Of a stretch of 21,826 nt of DNA, positions 8,811 through 15,332 are shown one piece after another. Below the pieces are notes generated by a model. The model made no database searches, was not told the DNA's origin, and worked only from the letters and a program-made list of their open reading frames with translations. A program made the position numbers and the translations under genes. How positions within the stretch are numbered: position 1 is the first letter of the stretch; each line of letters opens with the position of its first letter. Origin of the DNA: DATCYX01 sp037444705 (lineage in GTDB: Bacteria; Chloroflexota; Anaerolineae; Anaerolineales; UBA4823); NCBI GenBank assembly GCA_037444705.1, contig JBBILY010000031.1, positions 1 through 21,826 on the forward strand. The letters are read 5' to 3'.

Positions 8811-10486
8811 TGGTTGACCTCTAGCAAAAGGCTGAGCCAGGGGTTGCGACCTGCCTCCAGGCGTCGAGATGCAGCCCGAGAGCGGCCAGCCTGACTTAAC
8901 TGACGATAGACAGCCGCGTCGTTTACCAGGGTTTTTAGAGCCTCATACCACTCGCTGGATTGGGATACCAAAAGCCCACCTGCACCCCATTCCTGGAAAG
9001 CCGGAGCAGGCGAAGCCACCCAGGGCAGGCCACGTACGCCTGCCTCCAGCAAGGGCAAGTCGCTGCGAGCCTGGTTGTAGGCGTTGCTCTCCGAGGGTAA
9101 GAGCAACAAATCAAACTGCGCCAACAGATACGGATAATCCTCAATGCGTCCGGCCGGCAGGTATAAACGCCTCTCTTCAGCCACGTCTGAGAGAGCGCGA
9201 TAGAGGGCATACTCCCCGGCAATGGACAGCAGCACTCGAGGGTTTTCCTGCACCAGGCGCCTTATCCCCTCTTTGATCAACCGCAGGTCGTTGGGTTCAG
9301 TATATAACCAAACCAGACCCAGGTTAAAGGTTGAGCGGGGCGGCGAAGGTTTGTGCCACAAGGGGTTTGCTGCGTCCCAAAGGTAGGGAATAACCTCCGC
9401 TCGACGGGTAAAAGCCTGATAGCGGCTGAGTAGAGAGGCGTGGGGAAAGGTGACCACATCCGCTTGGGGCAGAATCTGCTCCAAATGCCGCAGACCTTGG
9501 GGATTGCCGCCACCTCCGCGGGGATATTGCGGACTACTCCTGGGGATTGCGTGAAAATTGCGCTCCAGGTCCACGATCAGGCGCTTGCCAGCCGCTTTGG
9601 CTGCCCGACACACCTCTAGCAATTGGGGAGACAAGTGAGGATTGGCCACCACAAAGCAATCAAATTGCTCAAGATCCGTCGCTTCCAGGCGCAGGCTCAC
9701 CTTGACCCTGGCGTTGCTTTGGGCCAGGGCGCGCGCTGGCACACCCAACCGCGCCTCGGTCGAGGCTTCGGGCGGGCCATAAAAAGCCACCCGCAGAGAA
9801 GGAGTAGCACCCGCAGGGGATGAGAATGGTGTCTCCTGCTGCTTAGTCTCGTTTCTGAGGTTTTTAAGCACAGCCAGTTTTTGGGCGTGTTCGGGGCGAG
9901 CCAGGCGTGGCAAGCCCGAAGCCGGGGCGGACAGGCGTTCTAATGCCTGACGCGCTTCGAGATGATCGGGCTGCATTTTCAACACCCGCTCATACAGCAG
10001 GCGGGCTGATTGTGACTCATCCGCGGCTTCATAACACTGTGCCAGCAGATACAATGCCTCGGGGTCGTCGGGGTTTGCCTTAACCAGTGAAGCCAGAATC
10101 TGCACCCCTTCTTCCATGCGCCCCTGGCGCAGATACACGCTCGCCAGGCTTTTCCATATCTGAGGGTTTTCACCATCGAGGGCAAGGGCGCGCTGATAAG
10201 CCACTGCGGCTGCTTCCAGGCGGCCTGCCAGGGCATAGGCTAACCCCAGTGAGGCTTGCGCCTCAGCCGAGTTCGGGAGCAGGGACGCCACCTGCTCAAA
10301 GTGCGGCAGGGCCTCATCCACCCGCCCCAATTGGATTAAACAGGTCCCCAGCCCGGTCAGCACGCCCGGTTCTTGAGGCACAAGGCTAGCCACCCCTTCC
10401 AGGGTGGTAAAGGCGGTTTGCCAATCTCCCTGACGGGCAGCTTCATCGGCCTGCGTCAACAGCGTCTCATATGATTTTGCATCCAT
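8807..10486 (-). CDS. TPR-repeat protein fused to a GT-B glycosyltransferase, first gene of the glycan operon
   Basis: I place the start at the ATG at 10484-10486 (MDAKSYETLL), with GGTGA five bases upstream; a GTG three codons earlier is possible. About five TPR units fill residues 5-185 (GLGTCLIQLGRVDEALPHFE, SLGLAYALAGRLEAAAVAYQ, SLASVYLRQGRMEEGVQIL, LLAQCYEAADESQSARLLYE). A linker leads to a GT-B region from about residue 232 (LRVAFYGPPEASTEARLGV), with RLIVDLERNFHAIP, FNLGLVWLYTEPNDL, VLLSIAGEYALYRAL, YPYLLAQFDLLLLPS and LLEAGVRGLPWVASPAPAF. The protein is a paralogue of the product of 3140-4825 with more TPR units. Its stop overlaps the next start by 4 bp. It is the promoter-proximal gene of the minus-strand block. 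Confidence 0.88.
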   Translation of the reverse strand: MDAKSYETLLTQADEAARQGDWQTAFTTLEGVASLVPQEPGVLTGLGTCLIQLGRVDEALPHFEQVASLLPNSAEAQASLGLAYALAGRLEAAAVAYQRALALDGENPQIWKSLASVYLRQGRMEEGVQILASLVKANPDDPEALYLLAQCYEAADESQSARLLYERVLKMQPDHLEARQALERLSAPASGLPRLARPEHAQKLAVLKNLRNETKQQETPFSSPAGATPSLRVAFYGPPEASTEARLGVPARALAQSNARVKVSLRLEATDLEQFDCFVVANPHLSPQLLEVCRAAKAAGKRLIVDLERNFHAIPRSSPQYPRGGGGNPQGLRHLEQILPQADVVTFPHASLLSRYQAFTRRAEVIPYLWDAANPLWHKPSPPRSTFNLGLVWLYTEPNDLRLIKEGIRRLVQENPRVLLSIAGEYALYRALSDVAEERRLYLPAGRIEDYPYLLAQFDLLLLPSESNAYNQARSDLPLLEAGVRGLPWVASPAPAFQEWGAGGLLVSQSSEWYEALKTLVNDAAVYRQLSQAGRSRAASRRLEAGRNPWLSLLLEVNQ

Positions 10487-10518
10487 GATCTTCACCCGGG
10501 TGTGGTTTATTCCCCTCC

Positions 10519-10547
10519 ACTCTACGGTAAAGCCCCGATTTCCTCAA
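10519..10547 (-). promoter_or_regulatory. Candidate sigma-70-type promoter of the glycan operon
   Basis: On the minus strand TTGAGG (10542-10547) and TAGAGT (10519-10524) are separated by 17 bp, four matches of six each. A start near 10512 would leave a leader of about 25 nt before the ATG at 10486, a plausible geometry. The prediction rests on pattern alone. Confidence 0.35.
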
Positions 10548-10592
10548 TAAAAGGGCGCTGAAGATGGCGTAAAGACCGAATAAAAGAATATG

Positions 10593-10630
10593 CGGACAGG
10601 CAGAATTTATCCCACCTTTACGGACAGGCA
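10593..10630. repeat. Two direct 10-bp repeats in the divergent intergenic region
   Basis: CGGACAGGCA occurs exactly at 10593-10602 and again at 10621-10630, 28 bp start to start. The pair lies between the divergent glycan and chemotaxis blocks, upstream of both. It could be an operator for a dimeric regulator, but there is no direct sign of which one. Confidence 0.4.
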
Positions 10631-10729
10631 CACCCACGAAATTTACAATAACAAACAGTAATTATGCCGACTCAGACGGCGAAATGGGCGCAGGTTCACG
10701 CGCTACCCATTGTACTGGACGCTTGACCG

Positions 10730-11341
10730 ATGAATCCGTTGATCAACACGATATCCTTAGCCCCAACCCCTGGCGGCAGCACGCCGCCAACTCAGAAGGG
10801 CAGTGAAAATCCGGCCGAGTTCCGTCAACTGCTCATCCTGCTTTTGCTCAGCAGCCTCAATCTGACAGGGGGCGGCGAGAACAATATGGGCAGCCTGAGC
10901 CCCAAGGCCTTGATGGCACCGCTCATGCTCACCCTGCTCGAAAAACTGCTCGCCCTGCAGGTGGAGAGTGAAACCACCCCCGACTCCAGCATCCCCCAGG
11001 GCTTACCCCTTCAGGGGCGCCTGACCCAGGCGGCTCATACCGGTCACATGGCTCTGGACCTGGCCGTCCCCGTGGGCACACCTGTCCAGGCGACCATGGA
11101 TGGCAAGGTGGTTTTTGCCGGCTGGAATGACCAGGGTTATGGCAATCTGGTGATCCTGGAGAATGGGCCGTATCGGCTCTATTTTGCCCACCTCTCCCAA
11201 ATTCCTGTAGAGGCGGGGCAATGGGTGAGGCGGGGGACGGTGCTCGGATATTCTGGCAATAGTGGTAACTCCACCGGCCCCCATCTCCATTACGAAGTGC
11301 GTAAAAATGGCCAGGCGGTAGATCCGACAGCGTTCGTGTAA
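10730..11341 (+). CDS. M23-family (LytM-type) metallopeptidase
   Basis: The last ~110 residues of this 203-residue protein form an M23 peptidase domain with all zinc and catalytic residues intact: H106 and D110 in GHMALDLAVPVGTPV, H154 in LYFAHLS, and H185-x-H187 in GPHLHYEV. Family members cut peptide crosslinks in peptidoglycan. The N-terminal ~85 residues are unusual: there is no recognisable signal peptide, a short leucine-rich stretch (34-44) follows an EFRQLL segment, then LLEKLLALQ. This could be an export signal of another kind or a targeting region for a rod- or motility-type structure; that is inference. No clear Shine-Dalgarno sequence precedes the ATG, and the ATG at 10886 is an alternative start. 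It precedes cheA by 137 bp on the same strand. Confidence 0.85.
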   Translation: MNPLINTISLAPTPGGSTPPTQKGSENPAEFRQLLILLLLSSLNLTGGGENNMGSLSPKALMAPLMLTLLEKLLALQVESETTPDSSIPQGLPLQGRLTQAAHTGHMALDLAVPVGTPVQATMDGKVVFAGWNDQGYGNLVILENGPYRLYFAHLSQIPVEAGQWVRRGTVLGYSGNSGNSTGPHLHYEVRKNGQAVDPTAFV

Positions 11342-11478
11342 TGCCTGTAAAAGCGCTTTATGTATGGACAGGGGGTGAGTGAGCCAACAAATTTTCACCC
11401 TTCCTTTGCTTGCTTTTTATGGGGGCTTTACTGGCCTGTCGGTGGCCTTGTGCTAGGATGATGGATGGTTAATCTCCT

Positions 11479-12327
11479 ATGGAAGCGATCTTCGACATCA
11501 CCCCAGACGAGGTGCCGGTTTTCCTGGCCGAGGCCGAGGAACAACTGCAAGTTCTGGACGAGGGCCTGGTGCAATTGGAACGGGGTGGGCAAGAGCCTGG
11601 GCTTATGCAAGGGCTATTTCGCGCCGCTCATACCCTGAAAGGCTCGGCCGGGATGATCGGCCACCGCCGCATGGTAGAGCTGACCCACGCTTTGGAGACC
11701 GTTTTTGATAGGTTGCGGAAGGGTCAGTGCGAAATCGGGGAAGAACTTGTGGATGCCTGCCTGGAGGCGGTGGATGCCCTGCGCGCCCTGTGTGATGAGG
11801 TGCCCCAAGGCAGCCTCAGCCAGGTGGATATCCAGCCTCTGGTGGAGCGCCTCTCCAGTTGCACGCCTCTTGCGATCCCTCCGCCTGGCGGTGATCGAGG
11901 CTTGTTGACGCAAGGAGAGCCTGGCCTAAGCTCACAGGCTGCGCCAGCCCAGGCGACCTCAACCTTGCCTGAGGGCACCGCTTCCCCATTAACCATTCAA
12001 GCCACGATCTCACCCGATAGCGTCGCTTCAGCCGCGCGTGCTTTTCAAATCATGCTGGCCTTGCAGGAGATGGGACATATCCTCTCCATGCAACCCGATC
12101 AGGCCACGATTGAAACCGCCGCTCCGGTTCACCACTTTTGGGCTCAATTCGTCCCTGCCCGCCCGATGGACGAGGTGCGGGCAGCTCTGGCGGCTATTTC
12201 CGAAATCGAGAGTTTGAGCATTGAGGGTGAGGAGGTGATCCTGCCTACGCCTGTGACCTCTCTTGCTTCAAGGGTGCGGAAGCAGACTGAATCTCCAGCA
12301 GCGGTAGTGAAATCCCAGGGGCGGTAA
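11479..12327 (+). CDS. cheA: CheA N-terminal part (Hpt and P2), cut by an in-frame stop
   Basis: The 282 residues hold the N-terminal domains of the chemotaxis histidine kinase. The Hpt (P1) domain covers about 5-110 and includes LFRAAHTLKGSAGMIGHRRM, where H51 is the phosphorylated histidine. Residues about 185-250 (AFQIMLALQEMGHILSMQPD to MDEVRAALAAISEIESLSIE) resemble the P2 regulator-docking domain. Then the frame meets TAA at 12325-12327, and the same frame goes on without a shift into the rest of CheA. An in-frame TAA just upstream of the ATG rules out an earlier start. Either this is a separately made P1-P2 protein, or one base change or sequencing error has broken cheA. An Hpt/P2 fragment can in principle be phosphorylated in trans, as shown for split CheA pairs in Rhodobacter sphaeroides. 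Confidence 0.88.
   Translation: MEAIFDITPDEVPVFLAEAEEQLQVLDEGLVQLERGGQEPGLMQGLFRAAHTLKGSAGMIGHRRMVELTHALETVFDRLRKGQCEIGEELVDACLEAVDALRALCDEVPQGSLSQVDIQPLVERLSSCTPLAIPPPGGDRGLLTQGEPGLSSQAAPAQATSTLPEGTASPLTIQATISPDSVASAARAFQIMLALQEMGHILSMQPDQATIETAAPVHHFWAQFVPARPMDEVRAALAAISEIESLSIEGEEVILPTPVTSLASRVRKQTESPAAVVKSQGR
12325..12327 (+). other. In-frame TAA interrupting cheA
   Basis: The codons run AAA TCC CAG GGG CGG TAA ATC CGT CTG GGC. Both flanking frames are identical (12349 minus 11479 is 870, a multiple of 3), and conserved repeat sequence IRLGNLLVEHG begins directly after the stop, before any plausible start codon. A change of one base, for example AAA to TAA, would explain it. Confidence 0.85.
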
Positions 12328-12330
12328 ATC

Positions 12331-12498
12331 CGTCTGGGCAACCTCCTGGTGGAGCATGGCTTAATCAGCGAAGCCCAGTTGCAAGAGGCCATCCGCGAAC
12401 AGGAGCGCGCCAGCGGCCCCACCCCTCTACTGGGACAGGTGTTGGTGCGGATGGGGCTGATTACCCAGGAAGTGCTGGACGAAGTGCTGGCCGAGCAA
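12331..12498 (+). other. Two tandem MshEN-like 24-residue motifs within the cheA frame
   Basis: Read in the cheA frame, 12331-12402 encodes R-L-G-N-L-L-V-E-H-G-L-I followed by Leu, Ile and Gln at the expected spacings, matching RLGxx(LVI)(LVI)xxG(LVI)(LVI)xxxxLxxxLxxQ with Ile for the second spaced Leu. The second copy (12427-12498) starts LLGQVLVRMGLI and ends LAEQ, matching except for Leu in place of the first Arg. The copies are eight residues apart. This is the consensus published for c-di-GMP-binding MshEN/GspE N-terminal domains. Motif match is seen; ligand binding is inference. Confidence 0.7.
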
Positions 12499-13779
12499 AA
12501 GGAACAGAAGCAAAAGGTCGAGGCGTCGAGTGAAGCCTCGATCCCCAAGCCAGGGCGGACAGGCGATAAAACCGTGCGCACCAGCGTCGAGCGCCTGGAT
12601 AATCTGATGAATCTGGTGGGCGAATTGATCACCGATCGCAACCGCCTGAACCTGATCCGCAACAACCTGAGCGCTCGCTTCGGCGGAGATGAACAGGTGA
12701 GCCAACTCTCCGAGACCATCGCCCATCTGGGACGCATCACCGATCAATTACAGGCAGAGGTGATGGGCATCCGCATGTTGCCCATTTCCAACCTGTTTAG
12801 CAAATTCCCACGCCTGGTGCGTGATCTGGCGCGTCAGGCGGGTAAGCAGGTTGACCTGGTGGTGCGCGGTGAAGAAACCGAACTTGACCGTTCGGTAATT
12901 GAGGTCATGAGTGATCCTTTGATCCACTTGCTGCGGAATGCCGTGGATCACGGCATCGAATCCCCGGAAGAACGCCTGGCCGCTGGAAAAACGGAGCGCG
13001 GCATCATCCTGCTCAATGCCCGACACGAACAGGGGCGCATCCTCGTTACGGTTGAAGACGATGGACGTGGGATTGACCTGGAGGGTGTCAAGGCTAAAGC
13101 CATCGAAAAGGGCCTGATTAGCAAAGCCGAAGCCGATGCCATGGATGCAGATCAGGCGCTGGAGTTGATCTTTGTGCCTGGCCTTTCGACCGCCCGGGCG
13201 GTGAGCGACATCTCTGGCCGCGGCGTGGGCATGGACATTGTGCGCAACAATATCCAGAGCCTGAACGGCTCGATTCAGGTGCAAACCTGGCCCGGACGCG
13301 GCACCCAGTTCCAAATCATCCTGCCGCTGACTCTGGCCATAGTGTCCACTCTGTTGGTGCAGGTGGGACAGGGGATATTCGCTATTCCCCTGACAGCGGT
13401 CAGCGAGATTTTGCGCCTGTCCCAAGCGGAAATCCGCAGCGTAAACGGTAAGCCGGTCATCCTATTGCGCAATCAGGTGTTACCTGTCGCCTGCCTGGCA
13501 CAGGCCTTTAATTTTCAAGCCAGGAGCAATGGGCGGCAGGATGATAGGGTTTACATCGTGGTTGTCCGATCGGCTAAGGTGCAAATGGGGTTGATCGTGG
13601 ACGATCTCCTAGGCGAAGAGGAGGTGGTGGTCAAGTCTTTGCATACGTTTCTGAGCAACATCCCGGGCATCGCCGCTGCGGCCGTCCTGGGAGACGGGCG
13701 TGTGGCGCTGATCCTGGATGTGCAGGGATTATTCAAGTGGATTTTCCATGACGCCCATAGCCTGGCGCACCCATGTTAG
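12349..13779 (+). CDS. cheA: CheA C-terminal part (MshEN-like repeats, P3, P4 kinase, P5)
   Basis: From the first in-frame start after the stop (GTG at 12349, no good ribosome site) the frame encodes 476 residues. Residues 1-50 carry the rest of the MshEN-like tandem repeats. P3 dimerisation helices lie at about 75-145 (VERLDNLMNLVGELITDRNR, IRMLPI). The P4 ATPase lies at about 146-325, with N-box HLLRNAVDHGIE (193-204), G1 box VEDDGRGID (235-243) and G2 box SGRGVGMDIV (289-298). The P5 CheW-like domain runs from about 330 to 460. All kinase boxes are intact, so the fragment could autophosphorylate a separate Hpt domain if it is translated. The GTG start removes the first six residues of the first repeat, which argues that the ancestral gene began at 11479. 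Its stop overlaps the longest version of cheC. Confidence 0.88.
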   Translation: MEHGLISEAQLQEAIREQERASGPTPLLGQVLVRMGLITQEVLDEVLAEQKEQKQKVEASSEASIPKPGRTGDKTVRTSVERLDNLMNLVGELITDRNRLNLIRNNLSARFGGDEQVSQLSETIAHLGRITDQLQAEVMGIRMLPISNLFSKFPRLVRDLARQAGKQVDLVVRGEETELDRSVIEVMSDPLIHLLRNAVDHGIESPEERLAAGKTERGIILLNARHEQGRILVTVEDDGRGIDLEGVKAKAIEKGLISKAEADAMDADQALELIFVPGLSTARAVSDISGRGVGMDIVRNNIQSLNGSIQVQTWPGRGTQFQIILPLTLAIVSTLLVQVGQGIFAIPLTAVSEILRLSQAEIRSVNGKPVILLRNQVLPVACLAQAFNFQARSNGRQDDRVYIVVVRSAKVQMGLIVDDLLGEEEVVVKSLHTFLSNIPGIAAAAVLGDGRVALILDVQGLFKWIFHDAHSLAHPC

Positions 13780-13847
13780 CGAGGTTGCCCTGGAAGCAGG
13801 ATTCCTCAATTCCCATTGGGGTAGGTGGACTTAGCCCGAGAACTATT

Positions 13848-14471
13848 ATGAGCGCTACACAAGCCCAGGAAAAACAACTTCATCGTTTGCTGATCATCAT
13901 GGCTAATGAAGGCATTTACAATGCCGCGCGGGGCATTGCTGCCATGGTGGGCGATTCAGTGGTCGTCTCTCGGCCGCAGGTAAGGCAGGTGCCGCTGGCA
14001 CAAATTCCCAACCTGCTGGGCAGCCCCGAAGTCGAGACAGTGGGGATTTACCTGCGCACCACCAATGAGATCGCCGTGCAGATCCTCTTGACCGTGCCTT
14101 ATTCCTACGCCCTGGAACTGGTGGACCTGATGCTGGGTCAGCCGCCCAACACCACGAAGAAACTGGGCACGCTGGAACGCTCGGCATTGGCCGAACTGGG
14201 CAACCTGGGCGGCACTTATTTTTTAAATGCCGTAGCCTCGGCAACTGGCCTGAGCGCCCGCCCCACCCCGCCGGCGGTGCTGGTGGACATGGTCGGAGCC
14301 ATTGTGGATATCCTCCTGGCGACCCCTGGCACGGGCGATAGCGAGCAGGTGTTGATGGTTCAGGCCACATTCTCGCGTGGCGAACGCCAGGCTCTGGTCG
14401 AATTCTGGGTCGTCCCCGACGGCGCCAGCCTGGATAACGTAGCCAGAAAGGGCCTCAACCCAGCATGTTAA
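13848..14471 (+). CDS. cheC: CheC-family CheY-P phosphatase
   Basis: The family removes phosphate from CheY-P and, with CheD, tunes receptor modification. The C-terminal active site is textbook: S112-x3-E116-x2-N119 in RSALAELGNLGG, then 22 residues to P142, matching (D/S)xxxExxNx22P. The N-terminal site, normally the same motif, is degenerate here (ANEGIYNAARGIAAMVGDSV, with Glu and Asn one residue too far apart). That points to one working site rather than two. I chose the ATG at 13848 (MSATQAQEKQL) because homology begins soon after it; an ATG at 13773 inside the end of cheA would add 25 residues of unconserved look. The gene overlaps cheD by 7 bp. Confidence 0.87.
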   Translation: MSATQAQEKQLHRLLIIMANEGIYNAARGIAAMVGDSVVVSRPQVRQVPLAQIPNLLGSPEVETVGIYLRTTNEIAVQILLTVPYSYALELVDLMLGQPPNTTKKLGTLERSALAELGNLGGTYFLNAVASATGLSARPTPPAVLVDMVGAIVDILLATPGTGDSEQVLMVQATFSRGERQALVEFWVVPDGASLDNVARKGLNPAC

Positions 14472-14950
14472 ACACGGTTGCCGTGGGTTTGGGTGAATTG
14501 TATGTCAGCCGCTCGCCTAACGACGTATTGGTGGCTTATGGCTTGGGTTCATGCCTGGGGATCGGCATGTACGATCCGCTGGCCAAGATTGCTGGCCTGG
14601 TGCACGCCGTGCTTCCCTATCACCCCAACGGCAATAACCAGCAGTCGCCCAGGTATGTGGACAGCGGTCTGGTGGCCCTGCTGGTGGAGATGCTGCGCGC
14701 CGGGGCGGAGCACAAACGCCTGGTCGTGCGCATGGTTGGGGGAGCCAATATGCTGACCATTCCTGGCTTTACGCAGACCTTTAACATCGGCAGCCGCAAT
14801 GTCGAAGCCGCCTATCACACCTTGCAAATGCTTGATCTCCGCTTGACCAGCCAGGAGGTGGGCGGCAACGTTGGCCGTACCCTGCGTTTTTATGTGGCAG
14901 ATGGTCGCATGACCATCCGCACGATTGGTAATCTGGAAAGAGAAATTTAG
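14465..14950 (+). CDS. cheD: CheD receptor glutamine deamidase
   Basis: CheD deamidates glutamines of chemoreceptors to glutamate and binds CheC. At 161 residues the length is normal. The catalytic cysteine is C30 in YGLGSCLGIGMYDPLAK and the catalytic histidine H47 in IAGLVHAVLP. MVGGANML and FNIGSRNV are further family segments. The threonine reported as third catalytic residue in Thermotoga maritima CheD (six residues before the Cys) is alanine here; other members may share this, so it is no proof of inactivity. The ATG overlaps the cheC stop (ATGTTAA), which suggests coupled translation and fits the known CheC-CheD partnership. Confidence 0.93.
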   Translation: MLNTVAVGLGELYVSRSPNDVLVAYGLGSCLGIGMYDPLAKIAGLVHAVLPYHPNGNNQQSPRYVDSGLVALLVEMLRAGAEHKRLVVRMVGGANMLTIPGFTQTFNIGSRNVEAAYHTLQMLDLRLTSQEVGGNVGRTLRFYVADGRMTIRTIGNLEREI

Positions 14951-14969
14951 TTGAGGAGGCCACCTGCAT

Positions 14970-15326
14970 ATGTCGAAAATTCTGATCGTGGACGATGCCG
15001 AATTCCTGCGCGTGCGCATTTCCAAAATGCTCGGCGGGGAAGGCTTTGAAATCCTGGAAGCAGAAAACGGCGCCAGAGCGGTGGAGATGTATAAGGCTGC
15101 TCAACCCGACCTGGTGCTGATGGACATCACCATGCCCGAGATGGATGGCTTGACCGCCCTCAAAGAAATCCGCGCTTATGATCCCAAGGCGCGGGTGATC
15201 ATGCTCACCGCCCTGGGACAGGAATCGGTGGTGCTGGAGGCCATTAAATCTGGGGCGCGGGATTTCATCGTCAAGCCCTTTGAGAGGGAGCGCGTTATGA
15301 GCGCGATCATTAAACTCTTGGGATAA
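14970..15326 (+). CDS. cheY: CheY chemotaxis response regulator
   Basis: This 118-residue single receiver domain has the acidic pair D8-D9, phosphoacceptor D52 (LVLMDITMPEMDGL), T80 (VIMLTALG) and K102 (FIVKPF). With no output domain it would act by protein binding after phosphorylation by CheA, normally at the flagellar switch, though a switch component is not in the window. GGAGG (14955-14959) precedes the ATG by ten bases. It lies 19 bp after cheD and 6 bp before cheB. CheC and CheX encoded nearby are the expected phosphatases. Confidence 0.93.
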   Translation: MSKILIVDDAEFLRVRISKMLGGEGFEILEAENGARAVEMYKAAQPDLVLMDITMPEMDGLTALKEIRAYDPKARVIMLTALGQESVVLEAIKSGARDFIVKPFERERVMSAIIKLLG

Positions 15327-15332
15327 AGGCTC

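Noticed and set aside
10640..10675. Possible sigma-28 (flagellar) promoter ending in GCCGAC
   Set aside because: The -10-like GCCGA is present, but no TAAA-type -35 element stands at the required distance.
11434..11459. Possible promoter for cheA with TAGGAT as -10
   Set aside because: No acceptable -35 element is found at 16-18 bp, so readthrough from the M23 gene cannot be separated from a local promoter.
12748..13425. Minus-strand open frame of about 225 codons opposite CheA
   Set aside because: It is antisense to the conserved P3-P4 kinase boxes, with no family resemblance.
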